Shown: positions 13,401 through 24,975, numbered from the stretch's first letter. The stretch is 64,000 bases of DNA from Strigops habroptila (GCF_004027225.2 NC_044278.2:9176001-9240000); one strand, 5' to 3'. The notes: a model not told the origin generated them from the sequence alone. Translations and numbers: made by a program.

Positions 13401-13912
13401 CAAGCCATGTCCCTCCACCTTCCACTGTGCCATGTGCTGGCACATGTCAGTGCTGATTGGGGCTGGGACAGACAGATAGACAGGGCCTGCCAAATTCTTC
13501 ACTCAAGGCTCTGAGTGCACTGAGGAACAGTTAGTGCTGTGTGCTCTGTGTTAATAAAGAGCCTCAGATGTACAATTCATGCCCAGATTGCTTCTCCAAG
13601 ATCCTTAAGGATTGGCAGAGGGTTGGTCTGGTTTTGGTCCAGAATCATCCCTCCTCCTTGACACTGTTTCATGTGCCTGTGAATTCTCTCCCAGGCTCAA
13701 CCCCTTTGAATGATGCTTCAAACAGCTGTGAGCCCTGGGTTTCTGAGGATCCCACCCCATGGATGCACTGCTTTTGGCATTTCCCTGGCATCCAGAGCCC
13801 CTGAACTCTTTGTGATTCCCTCTAGGTGTTGGTGTGGCACACAAGAACTGAGAGGCCCACTCTGGTTAACGAAGGCAAGCGTGGATTTACAGACCCCAGA
13901 GTAGAGGTGTAA
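10291..13912 (+). CDS. B3GAT1-like: B3GAT1-like beta-1,3-glucuronyltransferase, 4 coding exons, 344 aa
   Basis: The coding exons are 10291-10402, 10781-11319, 13039-13335 and 13826-13912, all with GT-AG introns and consistent phases, totalling 1035 nt. The product is a type II Golgi membrane protein of the GT43 family, expected to transfer glucuronic acid from UDP-GlcA to terminal Gal-beta1,4-GlcNAc, the precursor step of the HNK-1 epitope. Residues 7-24 form the signal anchor after an RRR cytoplasmic tail. Residues 38-80 are a variable stem with N43 and N51 sequons. From residue 80 on (YVYSRPPPWSDTLPTI) the match to B3GAT1 is strong. Visible key residues are the metal-binding DDD at 205-207, D264 in AIDMAG, the likely catalytic base E294 in GGYQE, and H321 in VWHTRTE. 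B3GAT1 fits better than B3GAT2 or B3GAT3 because of the RRR start, PPPWSDTLPTI and the PRGTLQRNL region. Whether it is B3GAT1 itself or a separate paralog cannot be settled from this window. Confidence 0.93.
10612..10668 (+). repeat. CR1 3' tail fragment in B3GAT1-like intron 1
   Basis: A very short CR1 tail: 'gggttggaact' through 'ccaaaccattctatg'. It lies within the 378-bp first coding intron, in the same orientation as the gene. Confidence 0.75.
10781..11319 (+). CDS. B3GAT1-like: B3GAT1-like exon 2: stem and UDP-GlcA-binding half
   Basis: The exon follows a long pyrimidine tract and CCCCAG acceptor. It encodes residues 38-217: the stem, the PTYTRPVQKAELTR donor-binding start, the VVVED strand, PRGTLQRN and the FADDDNTYSLELFEE metal-binding motif. 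It ends in phase 0 before GTAAGAG. N150 in NFT is a sequon conserved in human B3GAT1 as NYT. Confidence 0.93.
12304..12374. repeat. Two tandem hairpins plus a perfect palindrome in B3GAT1-like intron 2
   Basis: TTGTAAATG at 12304 pairs with CATTTACAA at 12318 across a 5-nt loop. The same 9+9 hairpin recurs 29 bp later (12333-12341 with 12347-12355). It is followed by the perfect 16-bp palindrome TGATAAAATTTTATCA at 12359-12374. A reversed CR1 begins about 60 bp downstream. The origin is unknown; a short cruciform-forming element or MITE remnant is possible. Confidence 0.85.
12436..12783 (-). repeat. CR1 LINE fragment, reverse, in B3GAT1-like intron 2
   Basis: The reversed CR1 tail starts with 'tcacagactgatttgggttgg' and continues through the complement of the ORF2-distal and 3' region to about 12783. 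It lies antisense to the gene between exons 2 and 3. Open frames over it are repeat-derived. Confidence 0.92.
13039..13335 (+). CDS. B3GAT1-like: B3GAT1-like exon 3: acceptor-binding catalytic half
   Basis: This 99-codon phase 0-0 exon encodes residues 218-316. It runs from MRYTRRVSVWPVAFVGGLRYE through WKTVFDP, RPFAIDMAGFA and GVKGGYQE to EPKAANCTK. These segments are nearly identical to human B3GAT1 as I recall it. The acceptor is CCCTCAG and the donor GTGAGT. N313 in NCT is a sequon. Confidence 0.95.
13826..13912 (+). CDS. B3GAT1-like: B3GAT1-like exon 4: C-terminus
   Basis: The exon encodes VLVWHTRTERPTL and then NEGKRGFTDPRVEV followed by TAA at 13910-13912. It is preceded by the acceptor CTCTAG. 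The WHTRTE motif with H321 and the FTDP ending match the B3GAT1 C-terminus, so the protein is full length. Confidence 0.93.
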   Translation: MLVWHTRTERPTLVNEGKRGFTDPRVEV

Positions 13913-14367
13913 GCAGAGAGCCAGCTCCAGGGTGTGAGTACTCTTGTCTTTACTGCTTTTGGCAAGGCAAATAATCTGTACCTGTTTCCTTATTCACGCT
14001 ATTGTTTCCTCCAAGACTATACATATGATTGTCCCAGTAACTCCCCTACCATGCCACCCTTTGCACAAGAAGTAGATTCCCATCTTTACCCACTGATGTT
14101 CTGCCTCCTTGCAGTCCACATGGAAGCTTTGCCTGCATACAGAGAGAACAGTGGCAGAAGAACCTGTGGTTTCACTCAGTAATAATGACAAGCCACTTTC
14201 CTCGCTCCCCTATTCCTGCCACCTCCAAACTCTCTTTAGTGTGGGAGGTGTCCTATGGTGTGTGGAAAGAAATGACACTCCTGCAGACAAGCTTTTCCCC
14301 CAGCGGCCCTCCCACCTCTTCAGTGCTCCATGCATCCACCTTCAGCTTTTACCCTGCATGAACAACT

Positions 14368-14384
14368 GTGGTGGTGGTGGTGGT
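14368..14384. repeat. Short GTG microsatellite
   Basis: About five to six GTG units in the probable 3' UTR of the B3GAT1-like transcript. In one frame it would encode a tryptophan or valine run, which is a non-coding artefact. Confidence 0.7.
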
Positions 14385-14704
14385 TCGGCAGGGAAAGGTT
14401 CATGGGATGCTTACACCACCTCGAAACAGGAAGCAGCAAAGTGCAACCTACACAGGCTCCCACAGAGTTGGAGGGGTTTGGTACCACAAAGGCATTAGCA
14501 GTGCCTTTGTGGTTCACAGAGGTTCAGCAGCAGGATGGGGGATTATGGCAACCACAGATGAGGGTAGGAATGTATCAGAGATCAGTGCTATGTTCTTAGA
14601 AGTAGAGACTGATGAAGAACAGGCTTCAGAGAAGCTGTGACCTCCTCTGCCCTCTGATCCCAATGTCTGCCCTTGGCAGATTCCTAGCATAAAAGTCCTG
14701 AAAG

Positions 14705-14710
14705 AATAAA
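14705..14710 (+). terminator. Candidate poly(A) signal of the B3GAT1-like gene
   Basis: An AATAAA lies about 790 bp after the stop codon on the coding strand. A second AATAAA is at 14867-14872. Either could define the 3' end; transcript data would be needed to choose. Confidence 0.5.
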
Positions 14711-17700
14711 GGTATCCACTTTGGGAGTACCCAGCTCTTTCTGGAATGACTTTTATCTGTGGCAGGATAGAGGATGCTGAATGATTTATTCCTACTTTGG
14801 AAGATATTCCAGGGCTGCTTTCAGCCCTGACCCCAATATACACCTCAGCTGAGCTCTACCAGTGGAAATAAAACTGACAGCTTTTATACAGGCAGTCATG
14901 AGTAGTCCGACTTCTGCACTGATCTGCTGTGTGCATTACTGGTAGCTGCATACAGCACTTCCACATCACCTCATCATCTTGGAGTGACAGCCATACGAAG
15001 AGTGGAAAGCAACCCCAGTGCCTGCACACCCACCAGCAGATGAGAGACACAGTTGCCCAAACAGAGATACCTGGTGCCACCATGGGGACCCTGGGGCAGC
15101 CTACCTTTAGGGCACTAAGCCTGTACCATATCTGCCAGCTTTCCATCACTATCTCAGATATCCCAGCAGCCCATAAGTGATACTAGACAACTATGCAAGG
15201 GCAAAAGCCCCTCTTTTAACCTGTGCTTCCATGAAATCCACTAGCAGTAACAGGCTCATTTTGCACACCCACCATGCTGTAGGCTAAAGCTATGATTGTC
15301 CAAACTCAGCTCATAAGGACTCAGATTCCAGTTAACTGCTCTGGAGGTACCACTTTGTAAAGGATGAGCAGATTAGACCCGCCTTGCCTACTTGTCAGAA
15401 GAGGGGTAGACTGCTCCACTACAGATGCAAAGTGTGGATGTGATGCTTTCATAAATGTGCCATTTATGCATCAGCACTTTTGTCCTCATCCTCTCCCAGC
15501 CACACTCAGCCATCCTCCATGAGAAATGCCACACACCTGCTATGGAATCTCATGGGAATGGTTCCCCATACGTCATTTGTTGTGGGAAAGGGAAGCAACC
15601 AGCCTGATAGAGCAAGGCACTGCCACTCATTCACCAGCAGGACTTGCACCTTTATCTAGAGCCATCCTGCGCTTTCCAGCCAGAGTGTCAGCTGGGTCAG
15701 CTCTGCATATTTATAAGGAGCCTTCCACTTGCATTAGCAGTGAATTTGACCACAAGCCCTTCTGCATCCCTGCCAAGTGGGCAGGTGGCATCCTCTTGAG
15801 GAGATACCTGCAAGGTAAATTGCTTGACTGCCCAGCCCAGTCAAGCAAAATCATTAGATTCCCCCCCTTAAAGTTTTAAATTGAGATCTCTGCTGATGGC
15901 TGCAGTGTTTTAAAGGTCCTTACTATCAAGGCTGCTGAGCTTCAGAACCTTGACAGACATGATCTAGATAAGCCAGCCCTGAGAAAGAAAAAGAAGGTAA
16001 AATTGCTCCCCTGAGGATTCTGTTCTTAGACACAATAGGGAGAATATTTCTGTCTTTCCCTCCTGGCAATCAGTCCTTGCTGAGGATAAGATCAAGTCAG
16101 TCAAGCCCAAACCTTCCAGAGGCCTCTTTCCCCTTTAACACTTGCAGATGTGAGCCAGGCAGACTTGGTGTGGGATTTGGTGCTCTGTTGATCTCTAGTT
16201 GGACCACTTGCATGGCTGCTTGGCACACATGTTGGTGGATTGCCACCAAGGGGCCTGCTGATCATGTGAAGATCAGGCTTCAACACGCACTGCATAAATA
16301 GCAGGTATTTTGTCCCAGCTGGATTCCACTGTCTTCCTTGCCCACATTCCCACCACCTTTAGCTGTGTCCAGCTGAGCCTGGGGGAGAAAACTCTATGCG
16401 CCAAAGCAGATCTGCAAAGGGGGAGCAATAGGACACATCAGGGTTCTGCTTTTCATGAGAGACAACAAGAAGATGAGCTCCTAAGTTTTAAAACCAGTGG
16501 TTTTCTTTTCTTCACCAGAAAGTCTGAGATGTGCTGGGATTGGGTTGAGAGCCTCAGCTACTTGGTCAGCCTCTTCAAAGTAGAGGAGGGAGAAAAAGGG
16601 GGTCTCTGAGCCCATCTTCAGCTGGACAAAGGCTTTCACTGAGGAGGTGTTGTGGGAAATGGCTGTAAGCCTGGTCTCTGAGAAACACTGTGGGGACATG
16701 CAGAGTAGGAAGGGGAATGTGGAGAATGGGGAGAATCCTTGAGATTTTCTGTATTGCAACCAAAAGCTCTCCCAGCATACATCTCTACTGACTGTAACAA
16801 AACCCCCTCAAAACACAGGATTTGGCTTCTAAAAGCAGGAGGCAGAAAACAATTTTGCTTTATACTTTTCTTTGTTAAAGACTGGTGTTATAAGAACTAT
16901 GTATTCCTATTGCTAACATCTATTTACAAGCAGCCGAAAGAGAAGAGTTTGCTTAGGTTAGCACAGAACTCCTGCTGCCTTGTGGTATTTGGAAACGGAG
17001 GAAGTTGTTCATCTGCATTTCAGAGCTCCCAGACAGACTGAACAGCGATCCTCAGATCTCGTCCTCCTGCTTTTTCTTTTAAGATGGGCTAAAATAATTA
17101 TTTTATGGGGAGAAAAAATACCCTTCAAAAACTCTTTCTGATCCATAAATAATATCTCCCACCTAGGACTCTGTAGTGCAGATGGAAAAAGCAGCTCTTC
17201 AGCCATATCCTAGCCCAAAGCTGTGTGTGGTGTGGTCAAGGAATCTGATTACTGCTGCCTGCCTAGTGCCTATCTGAGCCAGGGGACAGCCGTGTTGGAA
17301 AAGCATCTCCTGCCCTGCTGTACTGGATGTGGCATCAACACCTCTAACTCCTTCTCACCTCACCTTGTGTTTGTTTTTGACAGAGGCAGCGGGCAGTGAT
17401 CGCTCCCAAAGTCTGTCATCAACCCCAGTGGCCTGTTCTGCCCAGCTCTGCTTCACTGCTGGAGGATGCTAAACACCCCCAAGCCTCACCACACCGATCC
17501 GCTCCCGCTGCCTGAAAGGTGGTAACAAGCAGGGACAGAGCTGATGTGGTGCCCTGCGATCCTACAGCTCTTCACCCTTGACTTCATGCACTGGCTCCCA
17601 TTGCCCACTTGGGAGAGGAGTGTTTCCCTTCCCCTGTGGGCTCTGTGTTTTTAACTACTCATTAGAATTTATTACATGTGATCTCCATTCTCGGCTGTGC

Positions 17701-20700
17701 CAGCATAGAGGCTGAAATCCAGGATGGGTCTCTGAAGGTCTCTCCTGGCATAACGTAAAGCCTGAGCTTCAGTGGTTCAAGGACAGGAGTTAGCACAAAA
17801 GCACAAACGTGGACCTGCTGGCCTGAGGCTGGTACACTCTCAAAACAGCTTTAAAACAAAGCTAGCCCGAGAGAGGGTCTCCCTCTGAAGGATGCACATA
17901 GATACCTACACAGATCAGCCTTCAGTACTGGAGAAGGACCAGCGCTGAAGCACATCATTTGGGGTTTGGGAGTTCCAAAGGGATCTGGTGCCTACGCCCC
18001 AGCTGAGAACTTGAACTGCCCTCACTTAAGGTTGTTTTGGAAAATGCTGTCCCCCATCTTCAGGCCCAGAACCCTCTGGATTAAGTTCCTCTCCCACTCA
18101 GGGAGACCCAGCAGGTACCATGTCTCCTTATCTCGCTGCAGAGACCAGAAAGCAGGGGCAAAGATGGGTGGACCTGAAAGTGTTGTTCCTCACCTTGAAG
18201 CCTTCGGTAGCCTCAAATCACATATACAGTCTTGCTTCCCAGGCCTGCAGAGAGGAAGACACCTCTTTGAGATGGAGGTGGGTGAGAAATGCTCAGAGAA
18301 GAGGAATTCGCAGCCTGCACTCATCTCCTGTAAGCACAGAGAGGAATGTGGAGTGGCATCAGCGGGAACCTTATCTTGAGCACATGGATGCCAACTGAAA
18401 TAGCAAATGTGACAATGTTTTCCAGTTGAACTCTGAAAGGCATGCGTGGCGCTGTGAAGAGAGAGGAGACAGTGTCATGCAGAAGGGTTTCCCTTTCCCT
18501 CAACAACACAGGAAGGCAGCCAGGTGGAAGGCAGCCCACAAAGGAGGAGGTGACAAATGAGGACTGAAGGAAGGATGCACCAGATTAAAAGCACAAGTGT
18601 TGGTACCATGTGTGTGTGCGTGGGGAGTGGTGTCGCTGTGACTTTTCCAGGAAGAATCCTCGAATGACCCAGAAACCCCTCTGAGCATATCCTGACATCC
18701 ATCTTCACTCAGGCCATGAGAAACAAGGCTTTAGGCATTCAAAACACATCAAGGGGGAAAGCTACGAGCAATTGAGTCATCCCCCAACCCAAGAGATTCT
18801 GGGCTGGCAGGAAACGTATTTATTTGTTGATTTATTTATACCAGAATTCTTCTCTGCCTGTTCCTTGTTTAGTTTTGGGGTTTTAGCTTAGGTCACCTGA
18901 GGTGTTCCTGAAGAAAGAACATTTCCCCCCTCGCCGCGGAGCAGCAGAGCCTGGTGTTCACCGATGAATGTCCTATGTTCTGCACTCCTTGGGGTTTCTT
19001 CACAATGGTGTCTTAAGCACCATTAAAAACCATCTTAAACACGTCAAAAACACAGCAAGGAAGGGAATTACAGTTCCTTTATGCAAGAGATGTGGGTGGG
19101 TGGCACTAAGCTTCTGGCCCCCAAGCAAAGTAAAGAACATGTGCAAAGGAGGGCTTCACTCAGCGGATAGTCCCCATGAGATCTCAGGAAGCCTCCATGA
19201 AGGGAGCTCTTTGAAGGCTATCTGAATGAGGAGGTCAGTCCATGTTTCCTCAAATGGGGAATGAGCAGTCCTATATCCTGCTATAGGAGGCGGGCTAAAG
19301 CACAGGAAGGGGCAAAGGGGGTGAGATGCCTCCTGTCAGAGAAGGAGGCAGGAGAAATCAAAGTTAGAGCAGCAAATAGAGAAATGGAGACTGTGTTTAG
19401 TGAGGCTGAGGCTGGGGTCCCTCTGAATGAACACACCCAGCACTACAAGGCCACCCTGCCAGCCATCACAGCGTGAAGGAATACTGAATGGGCCATAACT
19501 TTTGTCTCCTCTGGGCCCTGGGAAGGTTCTTACAGAGAAAGGGTCTGGCATACTGGCTCTGGATAGCATGAAGGAAGCCCAGCATCCACAAAACACTTTT
19601 CATTCTCCCTGTGTCAGAGCTTTGTGCCCTGTCTTCTGCACAAGGTAGCAGGCCTTGCACTCCGGTGCTTTGCCAACCCATCTTGCCACCGGGCAGGTGG
19701 GCTCACTGCTTCCACCCAGCATTAAACCAAGTCCCCTTCTTTGTGGTTTCAATGAATGAGCAAGAGCGAGGGAATAAAGGAGTTGATTTGTGATCCTCCA
19801 TTTCCTCCTCTGAGATGGGCAGGGTTTCTGCCCGCATGAACAGGGGGGGATATGGTGATTAATTCCCTGGACTCTGCTCTCACACAGGTTCTACGCAGGG
19901 GTTTGGCACTGACAGTGGGTGTTTGTAGCAAGGATCTATTCCCATTGCAAAGGATACCCCCACGTACATGCTTTTAGAAAGCTGTTCTCTCTGCATCCCT
20001 ATAATAAAGCAAAATTATTATTCCTGGTTTTTCCCACTGGGGACCTGGATTGCAGTGATAGGCACTACACCATCAGTTCAGTGCCGGTCAGCATCTGCTC
20101 TCAAGACCAGCCCTATCGTGCCATCTCCGTTCTTGCCCCAGCCTGGCCCTGTGGAGGAGACCTTCTGTGAATCAAGAATCAGCCACAGGACCAAGACCTT
20201 GTTTGGACAGTGTGGATGGACACAGCTGATATTGCAGGCTAGCAGACATTTGGACCTGCTCAGCACTAATACTCTTTTCCCTGTAGAGCAGCTTAAGGAC
20301 TGCTGCTTGCCAGGGTGTATCAGCTAAGGGTAGGTAACAGACCTCACAGGTTAAGAGGGTTGTTTGTTGGCAGGGCTGGGTGGAAGAGCCAGAGCCAGAG
20401 TTCCAGGCTGCAGGGGAAGTAAGGATGGAAGCTGCAGGTGAAGCCTGAAGCATTTAAAGAAGAGAAGGTATCCCCACGCCTGGTTTTTACTAGCATATTA
20501 GTATCTGATATTCATGTTCTCTGAGATTCATCCAATTCACCAACCAGTGAATATTACTAACATTTCCTGTTGCAGAAAATACTGTTGATGAAGGAAAGAG
20601 AATGTCAAGAAAGTACTTTTTAATGGTTATTTATTTATATTGAATGCTACTAGAGCGTTATTAAATATGATGTGAATAGTACGATATTACACCGTTGTCT

Positions 20701-20983
20701 TGTCTTGCAGTGTAAACTCTGCAGTCTCATGACATCTCTAGCTGTCATTTTGGTGGCATCGTGACCATCCCTGCTGAGATAGGAATGATCACATCTTGGA
20801 AGTGAGTGGTGGTCAAAACATGCCGCAGGCAGGCAGTTCTCCATCACAAGGGAGAGGGGAAAGGTGCCACAAGCTGCCTTAGTGTAATAGCAAGCTGCAT
20901 TTGCATGGTCACGCATAAACAAGGCTGCTGCTGGCAGTCAGCAGGCTGCTGATTTCTGTGGAGGTCTGCTGTGTGACAGTACT

Positions 20984-21180
20984 CATAGAACATGGAATGG
21001 TTTGAGTTGTGAAGGGACCTTAAAGCTCACCCAGTTCCAACCCCCTGCCACAGGCAGGGACACCTTCCACTAGAGCCAGTTGCTTCAAGCCCCTGTGTCC
21101 AACCTGGCCTTGAACACTGCCAGGGATGGGGCAGCCACAGCTTCTCTGGGCACCCTGTGCCAGCGCCTCAGCACCCTCAG
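20984..21180 (-). repeat. CR1 LINE fragment, reverse
   Basis: The reversed CR1 tail runs from 'catagaacatggaatggtt' through the complement of the standard tail to 'gcgcctcagcaccctca'. It is intergenic, between the B3GAT1-like and B4GALT3-clade genes. Confidence 0.9.
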
Positions 21181-22322
21181 GCTTGTGGCCCTCTTCAATA
21201 CGGCCCAATACATCTTCTGGATGAGGGGGAGACACCCAGGAGCAGCAACCGACAGGATAAGGCATTACAAGCTCTAATCTTCCTACCAACTGCGTGCTGT
21301 GTCAGACCCTACTTCTTCCAGCCCCTGTAAGCTACAACCCACAGGGAAAAAATGTATGAACGCCCACTGGGGAGATGTCAGTGCAATGGGATCAGGTAGG
21401 GAAATGACTTTAGTCCTTCCTTCTCTCTCCAGACTGCAGGATAATGGATGGGCCTATTTGACAGCAGGCTGCTGTTGGCTAATCCACAAGCCTGGGAGAA
21501 GCTAGCAGACCCAGGTTACTACTGTTTGTAATGCTCTCACTGATTTACTCTGTCATTTGGCCAAGGTACATGACATCAGCTATCTGGTATTATTAACAAC
21601 AAGAAGGGATCCACCTCCCAGAAACATAGAAGCACTTTTAAGACTCTTTTGAGGAATCATTGCTAAAAATGTAGCATACTAGAGTACAAACTCAATCTGC
21701 TCCTGTGTAATAAAAAATCACATTCACAAAGATGTTGCTTAAAATGCAATGTGAAGTTTACAAGCAATGGTCCTGCAAAAGGCTGAGGAAGAACTGCCAT
21801 GGCCAAAGGGACCTGAAACATCCACCCCACTAGAAAACACAGTCACCCCCAAAAAAAGAGGGACAGCTCTGCTTGGTTGTAGTGGCTGAAAGCTCCTACA
21901 ATGCCTGTACAAGGCTAATGTTACCTTCCTCTTCCCTTGATAGAAACCGTGGGGTTTGGGAGGGTGTTAGGTAAGACACACTGACTGACACTGCAGGAGC
22001 ACCCTGCTTGGTATCACTATTAGAACAGCACATCCTTCCTCTCCTCTCCGAGCACTGCATTTTCACAGCCAAGCTTCCCAGCCACTCTGCTGCATTTTCA
22101 ACAGGGATGTAGTGCAGGCCCCAGGAGACAAGGCGTGGAGGAGAAGGGGAAAGAGCAAGAGCAAGCAAGAATGAATCTTTCTTATTAAACAGAGCAAGGT
22201 ACCGCTCTCAGTCTCACATCACGTTCAGGGCTGATGGGAGGGAGGGGAAGCCCCCTCCCCGGGGACAATCCAGAGGCTCTCACACAAACTTAATTTCAAG
22301 CTCTGTTGAAGATGGTGTTTGT

Positions 22323-22339
22323 CTTTTTTTTTTTTTTTA
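22323..22339. repeat. Poly-T run
   Basis: An uninterrupted T homopolymer of about 16 bases in intergenic sequence; no retrocopy was recognised next to it. Confidence 0.8.
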
Positions 22340-24171
22340 ACACATTCAATTTAATTTCTCAGGCAGACATGTGAAAATGAGAAAGGCAGACCTTTGACTG
22401 TGAAGACAGCCTGGTGCCTGCTTCTTACACATCCAAACTCTCACATTGTTCTCCTCCATCACTGCCCTCAATAAATCTGTGCGCAGGGGTTACTAAAATG
22501 CCCACCATCTTCCTTCCACACTTCACTGGAGATGGTTACATGGGTTTGTTTGCATTTAAGCATTCTGATTTATTTTTAATTCAAAACACAGCCCAGCTTT
22601 CCGTGGTTGTGTTTAAAACAGGAGCACTGTGACCTTGAAAAGGACCTGCAGGCACCAGGAGGTTCTGATCCATACGCTGTTGGCCAGTCCGTATTTGCTT
22701 GCTGTGTTTCAGATCCCCCCGTTTCCGTGACAATGGTTGAAGGAGGAGAGGAACTGCGTTTAGTTTTGGAAGGCTCCTGACAGAGATGTTCCTGGAAATT
22801 CAGCTCTCCCAGCCCGCACAGATACATGCAGGCAGTTGGTCTGGCTAGTTGTATGTTAGTTTTCCAGTCTCAAGAGCATATATACACCCAGGTAACAATA
22901 GAGATTGGGGTAGGATTTCCAGCTGACCTGCTGCTTCTGCCCTAGAACTGATAGAAGGTGGCAATCTTTACAAGTAAGCCCTCAATGAGAGGAAGTTAGC
23001 AGAGATGCTGGCACAGGACAGATCCAGATCCTGCCTCTGAGACAAATGGAGGCCGACAGACCCTGCCCAAGTCGTTCCTACATTGTGATTTCCTACTGTG
23101 ACCCAAGGGAGGAGTGCAAGCAAAGCATAAAAACATAAAGCAGAACCAGGCTCTACAATAACTGCTGTCTGCAACCCTGGGTCACACCACAAAAATCTTG
23201 GTTCCTTTGTTTGTTTCATGGTTGACGCAGATATTAATTCTTTCCTGCCTATGGCATTGTACTAGCCGGAGCTTTCAGCAGAACATCAAGTGTTGCTTTG
23301 TTTTATGGAGGTGAAGACAAGCTGGGTGGGTTTGCTGTGCTGGTGGAGGGAATGGCCCAGGGAGAATGTAAATGGTAGAGACTCAGAGCAGCGTGCAAGA
23401 AAAGCAATCTGTGCAGCAGCATTGGGTGAGTGGGTTTCGGTAAAGCAAGACTTTGCCCAGGCAAAAGGAATGTTAAATAGGCTTTTTGTTGGTTTTCTTT
23501 TTAAATAAAAAAAAAAACCCAATTAAGTTAAAATGAAATGTGAAATCACAATTTGCATTCAGGCCTTAAGCAATCCACTTAAATTGGGTAATGGGTTGTT
23601 CTGTGCAGCAGAATGACTGAGGTCAAGTTTCCCATGGACTGGAACCCAGCTGTGATGCAGAAGTGCTCCCAGCTCCCCATAAAAAAGCTGTCACCCTATC
23701 CACCCCTCCTTCGTCCCATGTCACCCAGTTCGGAGGGCCAACAGCAGCACTGGCCTCGCTGTTTTGGTGCTGGGCGCCCTGGCTGATGGGCACCTTGGGA
23801 GGCTGAGCTATGGGACCTGTCCCCTCTCACAGGCACATGTTTTATTGCTCTCCTTAGTGCAAACCCAGCTGCTGACTGCTCTTTGAAGCCTTGCAGAAAT
23901 TTAGTATCCGTAAGACTTCCTTTTTCTGCGCCAAATTTAAGTGAAAATGGGCAACATGTGGAGAATCCGTTAGGAGAGCGGGCAGACAGACCATCGGCAC
24001 AATCTCATAAGCCACATTAAGGAATCAACCAGTAAAGAGACGGATGTAAAAGCCAAAGTTGTTTGGTGCGGCGAGACCACGGAGGGAGGACCCTCGCTGT
24101 GGAGGCTGTGCTGCTGCAGTCCCTTCAGGCAGAGGTATTCACTCCAGTTCACCTTTCTCCGCTCAGTTCAT

Positions 24172-24278
24172 AGCATCATTCAATCACAGCCCGGTTTGGG
24201 TTGAAGGGACCTTAAAGCTCTTCCAGCTCCAACCCCCTGCCATAGGCAGGGACACCTTCTACTAGAGCGGGTTGCTCA
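24172..24278 (-). repeat. CR1 LINE fragment, reverse, next to the CpG island
   Basis: A short reversed CR1 tail with 'ggtttgggttgaagggacc' and 'caaccccctgccataggca'. It ends about 20-30 bp before the GC-rich promoter region starts, marking the distal edge of the island. Confidence 0.88.
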
Positions 24279-24459
24279 TAGCGCATAGCTACCAGCCCAT
24301 AACTAACTAAAAGCCGGCACATCCGCCGTGTGTTAACAGCGGAGAAGCGCCGCGGTGCCGCTCAGCACCCCCTTACCCCTCTCCCTTCCACCCCACAGCG
24401 CCATCACCCACCCCCTCAGCTAAGGGCCGCGACCGCACTGGGCCTGAGGGAGGGTGAGA

Positions 24460-24478
24460 ACTACACCTCCCAGCATGC
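24460..24478 (+). promoter_or_regulatory. ZNF143/SBS-type promoter motif
   Basis: ACTACACCTCCCAGCATGC closely matches the known ACTACAnnTCCCAGnATGC element bound by ZNF143 (with THAP11/HCFC1 reported at such sites). It lies inside the CpG island about 500 bp upstream of the start codon. Binding is inferred from the motif alone. Confidence 0.8.
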
Positions 24479-24522
24479 TCCGCGGCGGCGCAGCGCAGCC
24501 GGGGCCCTCCCTGCCCCGCTTT

Positions 24523-24541
24523 GCATGGTGGGAGCTGTAGT
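24523..24541 (-). promoter_or_regulatory. Second ZNF143/SBS-type motif, inverted
   Basis: On the minus strand this reads ACTACAGCTCCCACCATGC, one or two bases from the SBS consensus. It faces the first site with 44 bp between them. Confidence 0.75.
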
Positions 24542-24910
24542 CCAGCCGGAAGGCGCTGCTTGCGAAGGGCCGCGCCGCCGGCCGGTAGCTCCACGGCGGG
24601 GTAAGGGGTGGCCCCGGGGCGGGGTGGAGCGGGAGGGTTCCGGGCGAGCCTGCTCTGTTATCTCCCGTAGGCGCTCGGTCGTGCTTTCCGCCGCTGCCTC
24701 CGCCTCGGAGCGCTGTCCCGGCGGGGTAGGCGTAAGGGAGGGCGGGCGGCCGGGCGCTGCGCCTGTGGCTCTTGTGCTCCGGGTGGCCCTGAGCGGCTTC
24801 TTGTCTCCTTCATTCCGCCCTGCAGAGCCCGTAGTGGGAAGGGGAGGTGAAGCCGTGCTAGAGGAGCGCTCCGAAAGTTGAGGAGGAGGAAGAGGAGGAG
24901 AAGGTCTTCC

Positions 24911-24970
24911 ATGCACAGCGATGTAGCCCTGAACGTGGAACAGCAGTTCAGCTCCCAGAGCATGGGCTAA
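24911..24970 (+). other. Upstream ORF, 19 codons, ending 5 bp before the main start
   Basis: An ATG at 24911 opens a frame that closes with TAA at 24968-24970, five bases before the main ATG at 24976. Its start context is weak (T at -3). The arrangement could favour leaky scanning or reinitiation at the main start. Translation of the uORF is not shown. Confidence 0.6.
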
Positions 24971-24975
24971 AAACG

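Larger units (their letters stand above)
14900..24171. other. Intergenic stretch between B3GAT1-like and the B4GALT3-clade gene
   Basis: I see no protein-coding exon here on either strand. It holds one reversed CR1 piece (20984-21180), a poly-T run (22323-22339), a poly-A run near 23507-23517 and otherwise unremarkable single-copy sequence. Regulatory elements are likely in principle but none can be named from sequence alone. Confidence 0.55.
24305..24880 (+). promoter_or_regulatory. CpG-island promoter and 5' UTR of the B4GALT3-clade gene
   Basis: This is the only strongly GC- and CpG-rich block in the window, with many CG dinucleotides and GGGGCGGGG-type Sp1 boxes near 24615. It sits directly upstream of the first coding exon. 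A consensus-like donor (GTAAGG at 24601) and a good pyrimidine-tract acceptor ending at 24825 suggest an optional short 5' UTR intron. No TATA box is obvious, consistent with a broadly expressed gene. Transcription start positions are not determinable here. Confidence 0.8.

Noticed and set aside
24330-24916. Long open frames on both strands across the GC-rich block (183 and 151 codons)
   Set aside because: High GC content removes stop codons in several frames at once. The predicted proteins are Pro/Arg/Gly-rich with no family similarity, and the block fits a promoter CpG island.
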